A stretch of DNA of 64,000 bases from Callorhinus ursinus (Eukaryota > Chordata > Mammalia > Carnivora > Otariidae): NCBI RefSeq assembly GCF_003265705.1, contig NW_020313285.1, forward strand, positions 16,456,302 to 16,520,301, written 5' to 3'. The first letter of the stretch is position 1. The number at the start of each line of letters is the position of its first letter. The position numbers and the translations under genes are program-made. Below are positions 46,374 through 58,300 of the stretch, piece by piece. The notes beneath the pieces are model-generated. The model saw only the letters and a list, made by a program, of their open reading frames with translations, did not search any database and was not told where the DNA came from.

Positions 46374-49300
46374 GAAAGCTCATTGAACACACTTTGAAAT
46401 TTTTGCAACCTCCCTTGAGATTTTGCTGACTCTACTTAATTGAAGAGCTGAGAACTGAAGTTTTTGCTGAAGCCCTCATTTTATGGATCCACCAGCAGGG
46501 ACTTGTTAGGGCCACCACAACCCACAGGCCTTGGGCAACAGGAGGAACCACCCTGCTGGGAAGGCTGGGTGGGAAGGAGTGTGGAGGAGTGTGGAGGCAG
46601 ATAAAGAGCACTGGAAAGGTCTAGATACCCCACCCCCGCCACACAGTGGGCCCTGAATTCAGGTCCTAGGCTTGGCCTACGGTATGAATAGAGCAGGGAG
46701 AAGAGTTTTTTTCTGGAGACGTCTGCTCAGAAGATACCATCACAGACCACTTGCACTTTTCACCAAGGCAGAGGAAACTTCTATGCCTGGACCAAGCGAC
46801 TAGGCCTCCTGCCCTGTCCCTGGGGAATTTCAAACACCTTCCCTCCATGCTCGGATGCCTTCTGAAGCAGAAATAGTACCTTGGCTCATACTGCTTCACA
46901 GCTAAGGGGTCACCAGTCACAGCCATGGCCCCAGCTAGCTTCTCAATATGTGATGCAAGCAGAGAGCTGAGGTATCACTCTCCCTTTCCCTCAGAAGAGG
47001 AGGGTGGCTCTCAGGGAGGACAGTGACTTGCCCCAGTAAGTGGCAGAGTGAGGAGCCAACGCCAGGGCTGTGAGGTCTATGCTCTTAGCATCAAGTCAAC
47101 AGCCTGTCACAGGGAGGAGAGAGCCTGTTCCAGCTGCCATGCGAATACTCCCTCAGCGCTGGCCTGGGGCTGGGTCTCCAGGAGGGCCGGGCTCACACTT
47201 CACGTTGTCTTCTCTGGCAGTGGAGTCTAGTGTGTGAGGATGATTGGAAGACGCCCCTCACCTCCTCCCTGTTCTTCGTGGGCGTGCTCCTTGGCTCCTT
47301 CGTGTCTGGGCAGCTGTCTGACAGGTAAGGAGGCTGGGAGGGAGAAGAGGGGCAACAGGGACCCTTGTCAATTCACTGCCTATCTCGGGGTTGGACTGAA
47401 TTGAAGGTATATCTACCCAGAGAAAGAGAGACCCCTCATACCAACAAGTCAGTGAAACGAGGAGCCATGATGTCTCATGGTTTCTGTTCCCTCAACCCTT
47501 TGCTGGAGCCCTCTTTTGTTCGGTTCTCCCAGCCTTGCACTGTCAGGGCTTAGGCAGAGGGTCGGGGGGGGGAGGCTATGGCCCCACTGGAAACTGGTCC
47601 TTATAGCACCAAACCTCTCAAAAGAACATCGCCACTGCCTCCCCATCCTACCCCCTAACTCTTAGATGATGGGGGATCTGTCCACAAACAGCCGTCAGAC
47701 AGAGTAAGGGCCAGACAGCAAGCACCCACATCGCTGCTGGGGGTTGGGCCCCTGGCCGGACACCAGGGCCACAGAGCTGACCCAGGTTGGTTGTGGGCCT
47801 CCTAGAATGCAGAGTCTCTAGAGGAGACAGCACCACAACTCCAGGAGAAGCGCCCTTCTGGCCCCCGAATGTTCTAAGGGGACCAGAGCAGAAAGGTGGA
47901 AGTGCTAAATAGCAGTGTTAGGAAGCCTTCCCAGAGGAGTGCCTGTCCCTCCTCCCGTTACAAAGTCCCAAGGGACCGCAAGCCCAACAGCCTGAGACTT
48001 GATTTTGGAAAATGGGGTAGGAGACTGTTCTGCTCACCCCTGTGCTCCATTCTACCCACTGGTCACTATCAGAAAGTGAAATGAAGTCTTAGGCCAACTG
48101 CCATGTCATGGGTACTACATAGAGCTACACTTCCTATAGAGGACTTGCTTGCAATTTTGGTTGCATGTTAGACTCACCTGGGAAAACTGTTTAAATCTAC
48201 CCAAACTGCATCCCAGAAAATGAGAATCTCAGGAGGTGGGGTGCTGGCCCCAGCATTTTTTGGCACCAGGGGATTTCAAGCGCAGCTAAGGTTGAATACC
48301 ACTGCCACAGAGGGGATCTTTGTTCTGGACTGACAGAATTCCCATATTGCTGATATTAGATGTCTCTGCAATCTGTACTTACCCATTTTCCAGAAATGTG
48401 GTGGCAGCTTCTACCTGTGGCTTGTTCCTAGGAGCAGGTTTCTATAGGGACCTTGCATGAGCTGCTGTGAGCTTTCGAGATATGGGTCCTCTACAGAAAT
48501 TTTAGAATCTCAAAAAGCACCCCCTGGGCCGATGGACATCTGAGACATCACCAAGGAAGAGCTCAGGAGGATGAGACAGGGAGAAAAATCTGTCACAGCT
48601 CTGAAAACAGAATAAAACAAAGTCTACAGTGATGCATGACTCGGGGCTTGCCACATGCCCTGAGTTACGGCTGCTGTGGCCTGCATGTACCGTGTGTTGT
48701 GCTATGTTCTGCAGGTTTGGCAGGAAGAGCATCCTCTTCGCAACCATGGCTGTGCAGACTGGCTTCAGCTTCCTGCAGATTTTCTCCATCAACTGGGAGA
48801 TGTTTACCATATTATTTGTCATCGTTGGCATGGGCCAGATCTCCAACTATGTGGTGGCCTTCATTCTAGGTAGGAATGGTCTCTGACCCTCAGAGCTTCT
48901 CCTTCCAACCCTCTGAGAGGCCCAGAAAGATGGGGCCCCTGAAGAGGGCCTAGGGAGTGCTCTTCACACGGAAGGAAGCACCACAACCCCAGGCTGTGCT
49001 TCTAAAACAGGGTCAGCCTTGGATATACCTGTGTCGGGGAGGGGCTGTGACCTCCGGTTCTTTGATCTGGTCACGGGCAAGGCAGTTGCTCACAGGGAGC
49101 CCGTTCTGTGCTGGGCTCGGAAGTGTGGTGGTGAAGAGAAGCTGGAGCTGATCAGAACCACCCACACGATAACTGAGACACATTTCAGGAGCCCAGGGCT
49201 TAGGAAAGGCACAAAGTTGGGGTGTCGGGGGAGGAACCACCTAGATAGCTCTTTGGTCTGAGTTGTGAAAGGCTGGGACTTCGGCCCGGACCTGGGCAAG

Positions 49301-52300
49301 TGTTCCTGGCAGCCATGCATGGCCCATGGAAGGATTCAGGGCAGCTGGTGTGGCCAGTACACAGGTGGAGGAGGCAGGTGCTGATAGGAGTTCAGTGCCA
49401 GGTCCACCATCACCGGGCAGGGCCGGCCTCACCCTGAGTCACAGTGCACCCCAGAGCCTATCAGCTGCATGCAGGACAACGTGCTCTGTTGGTAGGAGTC
49501 CTGTCTCCTAGCTGCGGCCTTGCTTCTGGAGGATCAGGCAGCATGAAGGGGATGCACAAGTTAAAGGTCATGAGGAGGCCCCCAGGCCCCTCACGAGCGC
49601 TTCCTGGGAGGAAATGAGGTGAGCTCCAAGCAGGGGTCACCCACGGGAGCAAGCGTCCCCAGCACGCTCTCTGTCCGTCCCCAGCTGGGGGGATGGGGGG
49701 AATGAGGGCCACCTCTGAGACAGCAGACACCAGTTCCCATAATCTCTTGTGTGATGGTATATCCCTGTTGGCTCAGTGCTGGCCTAGTTTGTCCCTATTG
49801 TCACAGTGTAATTATTAATAGTGTCCTTTTATTGTCAGTCTAACAATTCTTCCTGTCTCGGAAGTCTAAATCTGTTAAGATGGATTCTGATTGCTTTTAG
49901 AATTTGGAATGACTCACTAGCCTTGGAGATGCTGTGTTCTCTTAGCTGAGGAGGTCTGCACTCTCTGTGAGGTTGCCAACATGAGATTGCTCACATTCCA
50001 CTCCTTTAATCATTTGTGAAGAGCTCCTCACCAGAGCCAAGGTGTCTGCAGGGGGTGGGGGGAGGGGAGAGCATGCTGAAGCCACAGGGGTGCGGCAGTT
50101 AGCACCCTCTTTAGCCAGCCCCAACAGGAAGGTGGCCTCTCTCCTCCCTGCGGGGAAGGAGGGGAGCCAGATGTTCTTAAAGAAAGTCCTTTGTGTAGAC
50201 GACACAGAGCTTCAGGCCAGTCGTGCGAGAAAGTAGGGATTAGAGGAATTTAGGATGGTAACTGCAAACTCCTCATGCCTGATGGCCCCAAGGACACAGG
50301 GCTCTTGAGTAGAGCCTATTTGTTCTCATGGGCAAAATCTCCCAGAATCCATCTTCCTAGTGGTAATCCTCTCTAAACCCCAAAAGTCTAATCTGTGGCT
50401 CTGCTTGGGACGGACACATACCAACATACAGACACATAGAGACTGAACTGTTTTGAGGAGGCCTGTTCAGGATTCTGCCTGAGGTTGGCAGACCCCTTTA
50501 AGGAGGACCTAAAGGACCACTGAAATGGAAGGGCAGAAAATCAGAGAAACCCCATCATTAGGATTGGAAGCCAGAAGAGGTTTGTGCCAGGCATGGCATC
50601 CCCCAGGTTCTACGGAATGGCAAGGATTGAACCTTTCCTTTCCAGGGGCACAGGATACTTCTGGGGCCTTGGAACCTCCCGTCTGGGAGGGGTTCCTGCG
50701 CCGCTGGTGCTGACACTACAACCTGCCCCCCCTGCTCCTCATGCCAAGAAGAATGATAGGGCCAAGGGGAAAGTAAGATCTTGTAAGATCCGTCAGAGCC
50801 CAGATTTACAAGCCAGCCGTCAGTGAGCTGGATGCTGGGTGCAACCGGCTCCCCAACGGCCTGGGTCCCGGAGCCTCCCGGGCTGTCGTTTTACTCCACT
50901 GTGCTCTAGGAAACTGCTGACTTGTGAGACTCTTTGTGTTGGGTTCTCAGGTTTGGGCATTTAAAAATGTCACTGAAAATCTATCCGTCCCCCCCCCTCC
51001 GCCCCCCGCTTTGGACTCTGGAGTCAGGGCCTGGGGCGGGGCCATAACTTGCGAGCGCTGGGCGGGGCGGGGTGGGGGCCGCGACCTGGGAGCGCTGGGC
51101 AGCGCCCGGCTTTTCCGCAGCGCCGCAGCGCTCTCTGGCGTCCCAGGGCCAAAATAGTGAATTCTGGGTTCCGAGTAAAATACACGAAAGCTTGGGGTCT
51201 AGGCCTCTTTTGCCCTCTGGCTCTAGGGAAGGGTTGGCAAGACTCTGTGATAATAATCTCATTTTAAGGGACTTCCCATTAATTCGGGAAGCTGAATTAC
51301 TCTCATTCTCAAAACGACGCAGAAACGGATCCTTTCCTTGTTCTACTTTTTAAAAATTGTAAAGCTTGCCAGAGGCATAGGAGACAGGAAAAGGGAGGGA
51401 AGCAACAGTGCTAGCCAAAGGAACATAAAGTGGATTCACCTGGTAGTGAGGACCCTGCCAAAAAGATGCTGGTTTAGGAGGAAATGACCACTCAGGACCA
51501 ATGACACTGACCCTGCCTGTACTCCAGCTCCTCCTCACCGTCTCCTACTGTTTCCCAGGAATAGTGCCTCCAAGCTGTCCACCGCCTTCTGGGTAAGATG
51601 CCAGGGACCTTTATCCCTTGTAACTACCTACTCAAATTTATTTTGCACAGTTAACTGCCTTCCTGTCTTGACCCATCCACTAATTCAGTATTTTCCTAGT
51701 ACTACTAACATCAACCTCCTGTACAGTATTTGTGCCAACATGCTGACCTGTTTAAAACTGTGCTTCCTCTGGTGTCTAGATGTGTGCTTCCCTTCCAGAA
51801 GTATGTAACTGATGGCATCCTCCTTTATAATTCTGGCTACCAGAAGAAGACTCGGGCAAAATTGAAATTTAACTCTGTCAATCGTGCATTCTTTATCTGC
51901 CACATATTTTTAAAGTGTTTTTAAATTGAGATACAATTTGCATACCATACTATACACTCTTTTAAAATGTGTAGTTTAGTGGTTATTAGTATATTCACAA
52001 AGTTGTACAACCATCAACTCTTCCTAACTGCAGAACATTTCCATCACCTCCCCGAAAACCCAGTACCCGTTAGCAGTGCCTCTCGGTTCTCCTCTTTTCC
52101 TAACCCCTGGCAACCACTATGGTTTTATCTATTCTGGACATTTCGGATAAGTGGAAACATGCAAGCTGTGGCCTTTGTGACTGACTTCCTTCGCTTGATG
52201 TTTTCAAGGTTGGTCCATGCTATAGTGTGAATCACTACTCCACTGAATGGATTTACTACATCTTCCTCACCCATACATCAGTTGATGGACATCTGGGTTG

Positions 52301-55300
52301 TGCCCACTTTTTGGCTATCAAAAATAAAGCTACTATCAGCATTCGAGGACAGGTGTTTTGTGGATATGTGTTTTCAGGTCTCTTGGATATGTACCTAGGA
52401 GTGGAGGTGCTGGGTCATATGGTAATTTTATATTTAACCATTTAAGGAACTGCCATACTGTTTTTCAAGGGGATCAGTTGCATATTTTTTGTTCATTCCT
52501 CCAAAGCAGGACTTTTGCCTTTCTTTGTACTTTACTTTAATGTTACCGTTATCTTATTGTGTTCAAATTATAAGGTACCTCAGACTTCAAGGGATGAGAT
52601 GGAATATAAATACATTAAGAGGATGCAGACATTTACTGGCACCCCTTGTTTGCACTGTACTGTGTGAAGAAAGACATTTTGGGATATATGTAGAGATAGC
52701 AAGGGTTGCTTTTAACTAAAATGATCTCTTTAGGTTCATGAGAGGAGAGAGGAAGGCCTGAGCAGGGAAATATCTGTTAATTTGGAGAGTTCTGAGTATT
52801 TCCAGGGAGCCAAGAGAGGTTCTACTGTCTTCCATTGGGTCTTTTGGTCAAAAGACTTTGACCTGTCAAAGTCTTGCACTGTACTTTCTTCATTCCTCTG
52901 ATATTCAGCACATTTCAACTGTTTGACCGGGATAAGAGAATTAGCTCTTCCTGAGCACCTACCAATGCCAGATACTCTACTAGGCTCTTTCCATATGGTA
53001 TCTCAGTCCTCATCATAAAGACCGCCATGAAGTAGGGCTTATCAAAGTCACTTTAGTAGCAAATGAGTGTTGAGGAGCCCAGGCTCTCTGCAGACGCCTT
53101 TTTGCACATGGCCTCTCTACTCAAAACCCGGGGGGCCCTGGATCCTATCCCATAGCCTGGCAACTGTACCATCTTCTTATTTCTTGAGCTGGGGTCTGCT
53201 GGGGTCTGCTGCAGGCTTCTGTTGGTCATTCATGGAGGAGCAGATCCTGCCTTCAATGTGGAGTGGATTCAGTGGTTCCTGGGATGATGACCAGAGAAGG
53301 GCCTTGATCATTGTGGAAGTGAGCCTAGCCCTCTCTGCGTCACTCCCTCTTGGAGACAGTACTTTGACTGGGGTGGTAGTGACAGGCAATGAGCAAACAC
53401 TGTTGATCAGGACATGCCGTCTGGCTTAGATGACAGAGTTCACTCCCAAGAGACACTCCGCGGCCCAACCAGACCAAGACCAACTAGGAGCAAAACCTGG
53501 AGGGTAAACTAGCCCAGGACAGGCATCCCCAGTCAGCAGAGCCAGAAGTCACTGCTGTCATCTGTTCGGCAGCTGCAGGCCATGGAAGGTTTGCAGGTAT
53601 CAGGACCCCTCTCCTAGTGTTCCTCAGAGACAGCTGGTCGGCTATCATTTGGTTCAAATACAAGCCCAGGAAGGGAACAAGCAAATCCTCACTTCTTGAA
53701 AGGAGGGCATGTCCTGACCCATCTCCCTTCAGCGTCTCCCTTCGGAATCTCAGTTGAAGGACTGCTTATAAGGCCCAGGTTTTGCCTCCAGGTGATTTTT
53801 TTTCTGATGGTATCCATAGTTCAAACAGATCAGGCTTAAATCCTTGCTGCCCCACCTACTACCTATGTGTGAATTGAGGCAATTTGCTTCAACTCTTTAA
53901 GTCTCAGCTGATTATGCGTAAAACAGAAGTAATATTCGTTCTTTTTTTTTTTTAAGATTTATTTATTTATTTTAGAGGGAGAGAGAGCAAGGGGGAGGAG
54001 CAGAGGGAGAGGGAGAAACTCAAGCAGACTCCCCAGTGAGCACAGAGCCCAACATGGGGCTCCATCTCACGACACTGAGATCACGACCTGAGCCGAAAAC
54101 CAAGAGTAAGACGCTTAGCCGACTGTGCCCCCCAGGTGCCCCAGAAGTAATATTAGTTCTTGCATAATTACTGTGAAGCTTCAAAGAGATCATGTATGTA
54201 AATACTTAGCTTAGGACCTGGCTCGAAGTGCCTGCTGAGAAACGGATGTTAGCTGGGAAGATGATAATGATGTGTCAGAAGGGGTGGCTGTCTAAAAGTC
54301 AGAGGGCAGGAAGTCGTGCTAACAAGGAACTCTTCAGGGTCGTGCCATCCATGTTGCTGCTCCCTGGAAAGGCAGAGGGATAGATTTAAAACTCTCTGTC
54401 CCCCATGGGTACTGTGCAAAGTCAGAACAACTCTGTTCTGGCCTGAGACCCAAGCTTAGAGACAGAGGTTATCCAGAAATCCAGTGGTGTCTCCTCTCTC
54501 TCTTCTCTTATCAGGGTCATGGAAGCATGGGGGAGCCCCCTTGGCCTCACGACTCTACAAGATTCTCACTTAGTCCTGTGCACTTGCTCTTTTCCGCAAC
54601 CAAATCCTCTGCTGCTTCACTTCTGAAACTCTGCTTAGGAACAAAAGGCCCCCTATTCATTCCCACCCACATCATGATAATGACCGCCAAAGTGTTTAGA
54701 AACGTGGCATGGTGAGTCTGCCTGTGGAGTGGTAGGAGGGTCATTACTGAGGTAAGAAAAGATTTGGAACTAACACTCGTGATCCTCAAAGAAGTCAGGC
54801 CCTGTCTTTGGAAATTAGTGGAGAGGCTGAAAAGTGCCCTAGGTGGTTAGGCCTATTGCCCCTAGTCTGAAATGAGAGAAGCACACATCATTATTGGCTA
54901 TTTCTATCAGTCTGGTTTTTAGAAATGGCTGTTCAAGAGAAAACCCCTGAGGCACACCTCTCAGTTATGTTGAGCGAGGAAGAAATGGGCTGGGGATAAA
55001 GAACAAGTAGGAGGTGAGAATGGGAAACTAGCCAAATATAACTGACCCATGAACAATGGGGGCTTGGGGCACTGACCACCCTTCACCCACACAGTCGTAA
55101 TCCACATACAACTTTTGACTCCCCCAGAACTTAACTACTAATATAACCTACTGTTGATCAGAAGCCTTACTGATAATGATGTGGGAAACAAAGGCAGAAA
55201 AAAAATTATTAAATTTTCTTACTACCTACAGCCCATTGACAAGTCCTTGAAACAGGCAGAGTGACATTACTCTAGGGACTCAACTGCCTGGATGTTAGTA

Positions 55301-58300
55301 CTTTGCTAAGGGCAAAAGACAATCCTAGCCCAAGTCCCCCCCCCCACCCCCCCGATCCTGTAAGTCTACTTTAACATTTAAAAATTCCTTTAGAAATTTC
55401 CTTTATTGGGCCAGCCGAGAAGACCTGAAGTCCATGGCACTGTGGTGATAAGGAAACTGAGGCACAGACAGTTTAAGTGACTTGCCCAAGGTCACACAGC
55501 TTTTTTTCTTATAAGGCTAATTATTACAAGGCGCATGTCAGTGAATCAGCAAGATCTAGATCCAGACAGTACTACAGTTATGGAAGATGTTACAAATGCT
55601 GAAGAAGAACTTATTAAAGAATGTGAAGAAATGTGGAAAGATATGGAAGAATGTCAGAAAAATCATCACTCGTTGGAACTGAGACACTCACTGATTCAAA
55701 TGCTCAGCTGTCATTATTAATTATGCAAGCGAAATGTTTGACTGCTGAACTCAATCAATGGCAGAAAGAAAATCCTGGAATAATTCCACTGAATGAAGAA
55801 GTTCTTGTAACATTAGGAAAGGAAGAGTTCCAAAAACTGAGACATGATCTTGAATTGGTACTCTCTACTATGCAAAGAATGAAAAGCTAAAGGAAGACTT
55901 GGAAAGGGAGCAACAGTGGTTAGATGAACAACAACAGATACTGGAATCTCTTAATGTACTACACAATGAATTGAAACGTCAGGTTGTGACATTTTCTGAA
56001 TCAGGAATCTTTGATGAGCTGAAAACTAAAATGCATGATATAAAAGAATATAAGGAGAAACTCTTGATTACCTTGGGTGAGTTTCTGGAAGATCATTTTC
56101 CTCTGCCTGATGGAAATGTGAAAAAGAAAAAGAAAAAGAAAAACATTCAAGAATCAACTGCACAGCTGATAACACTGCATGAAATGTTAGAGATTCTTTT
56201 AAATAGATTATTTGATGTTCCACATGATCCATATGTCAAAATTAGTGATTCTTTTTGGCCACCTTATATTGAGCTGCTCCTTCATGATGGAATTGCCTTG
56301 AGACATCCAGAAGATCCGACGGGCGTAAGATTAGAAGCCTTCCATCAGTAAAAGGATGGTCTCTTTTTTCACACAGTACTTAATGAATCTTGTCATTCAA
56401 GGATAATAGAAACACTGAGGATTTACTTGGATAAAGAACGTTATTTGCAAATCAAAGTACATAGTCCCTCTTCCTTTTATCCATAAAATGACCTGTACCA
56501 TCTACTTTTCATTTATAAATGGTTCTTTCGATTCATTCAGTGCTTTGGTGTGTTCAGCTGGATGGAAAAGAATGCAAGTAAAAATATTCTAGACTTAATC
56601 ATTATAAAAGTTTTGATATACCTTCTGCAGTATTCTTTGGAAAATTCTTTGTTAATTTATAATATTGCTTATGTAATTTTTTCTTTTTGAAATTTATGAC
56701 AGTTTATTTTATGCATTTTGAGTTCCATTTGGTGCTTATGTCTTTCAATTTAGGAGTTATAATGGAAAGGCCATTTAATTTGCAGGTGGTTTTTAAATTG
56801 ACAGTATCTGATGTAGATGGAATACATAATTTAAAAGTATGTAGTGGGCGCCTGGGTGGCTCAGTTGGTTAAGCGACTGCCTTCGGCTCAGGTCATGATC
56901 CTGGAGTCCCGGGATCGAGTCCCACATCGGGCTGCCTGCTCAGCGGGGAGTCTGCTTCTCCTTCTGACCCTCTTCCCTCTCGTGCTCTCTATCTCTCATT
57001 CTCTCTCTCTCTCAAATAAATAAATAAAATCTTTAAAAAAATTCTTCAAAAAAAATAAAAGTATGTAGTAAATCTGTTCCATGTATACTGCCTTATTTCT
57101 AGATTTGTTAAACATTGGAACAGAAACTAATGGATAAGGGTAGCATGAAAACTATATTTTAGTATGTATTATGTACCAAGTGATATTATATATTAAGCCA
57201 TTCTTGATTGTTAGTTATTGTTAACAAAATTGTGTTCATAAAATTTTGTTAATTCTCCATGACCTTTCTGTAAATAAAATTCTCTTATCTAAAAGAAAGA
57301 AAGAAAGAAAGAAATTTCCTTTATCTCTAAACTCCCCAAGATACGTGTTGGTAATCATCCCTCAAGCATATGGCCCACGGGGTCTCGTGACTAAGGTTTT
57401 ATTAGACGGTAATAAATGACCTTTTCCCAACAATAGCTAGCCCCCTCAAGGTCCTGGAAACCTTGCTTCCCACTTCCTTAGAGATTTACACTATCCCTAA
57501 CCCCCTCGCAACTTGAAAGTATATAACGGGCCGCTCCTCATGATCCTGGTGCAGCTCTTTCTGCCCATGGGTCTTGTCCAAGTGCTTTAATAAAACCACC
57601 CTTTTGCACCAAAGACCTCTCAAGAATTCTTTCTTGGCCATCGGCTTCGAACCCTAACGTTCTTTCATACATCAATAACATACACAGTCGATGAACACAT
57701 ATTTTGTATGTTATATGTATTCTATACTGTATTTGTAAAATAAAGTAAGCTAGAGAACGAAAACCATAAGGAAGAGAGACACATTTACAGTACCGTACTG
57801 TATTTACTGAAAAAAAATCCTTGCAGATGTGGACCCTGTAGTAATCATACTGCTCCTCTGGAATTAGCCCTTAATTCCTTAGCCTGTGCTCAGGGCATAC
57901 AAATACAACTGAGAAAATATCTCCTGAAAGACAAGGCTGAATGGTCCTTTGAATGCTCTGTTTTGTGTTTCCTGGGCTACTCTTTTGTAGCGGTGGGCGG
58001 ATCGCAAACAAAAAGAGCTGTTGCCATTGGCCAGATCTCTGCCCCGGGGGCAGACGACCAAGAGCGGATTCTGGAAAGGAGCTCTGTGCCAACAGAGGAG
58101 CTTGTTCTTGGACGCCCCCATTGCAACCAGGAGCTCTAAGAGGCAGGCATATCTCTAGAAGGCTTGGGGCACTGAGCAGAGCAAGAGCCAACAGCCACCT
58201 GTGTGTCCTCTTCCAAAACGGGGCCCAACACCAAGCAGTCCTGGGCCTTTGCGGTGTTCTGGGAAAGCTCTGTGAATTTCCCTGGGTGTGCGGCCAACTC

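Larger units (their letters stand above)
37266..47220 (+). other. SLC22A4: SLC22A4 intron 1 (about 10 kb)
   Basis: Donor GTGGGT, acceptor CTTCTCTGGCAG. Contents: MIRs, a dense L1 patch (39538-41590), SINEs at 40143, 42138, 44351 and 45063, and a (TA)n microsatellite at 46290-46372. The stretch 37300-38340 shows no gene or named repeat, as does most of 43150-44330 and 45330-46280. Confidence 0.9.
55407..57309 (+). pseudogene. CENPK: Processed CENPK retropseudogene (centromere protein K)
   Basis: This is an intronless copy of the CENPK mRNA. It starts right after the 15-bp duplication and ends in AATAAA (57273-57278) and a decayed A tail (AAAAGAAAGAAAG from 57291). The coding similarity runs from about 55541 ([11 protein letters not shown], with GTG where human has its ATG; an in-frame ATG lies at 55535) to the stop at 56349-56351 (RLEAFHQ). 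Two frameshifts break it: a base is missing near 55655-55662, and the frame changes again near 55870-55880. [25 protein letters not shown] and [19 protein letters not shown] identify the parent. CENPK is a CCAN kinetochore subunit; this copy cannot encode it. A CAN-SINE lies in its 3' UTR. Confidence 0.93.
55177..57674 (+). mobile_element. Solo ERV LTR (ERV1-like), split by a retrocopy
   Basis: The element consists of 55177-55406 plus 57325-57674, about 580 bp once the inserted retrocopy is removed. Its ends are perfect inverted 6-mers, TGATGT and ACATCA. The right part holds a TATATAA box at 57520-57526 and AATAAA at 57589-57594, placed as a promoter and poly-A signal usually are in such an LTR. 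There is no internal retroviral sequence beside it, so it is a solo LTR left by recombination. It is non-coding. The ERV1 assignment rests on the 4-bp duplication and LTR layout. Confidence 0.75.

Noticed and set aside
57346..57667. A shorter LTR with ends TGTTGG...TTTCA next to the retrocopy
   Set aside because: It needs an imperfect TACG/TACA duplication and leaves 55177-55406 unexplained. The longer LTR has perfect inverted ends, a perfect 4-bp duplication and accounts for the split outer repeat.
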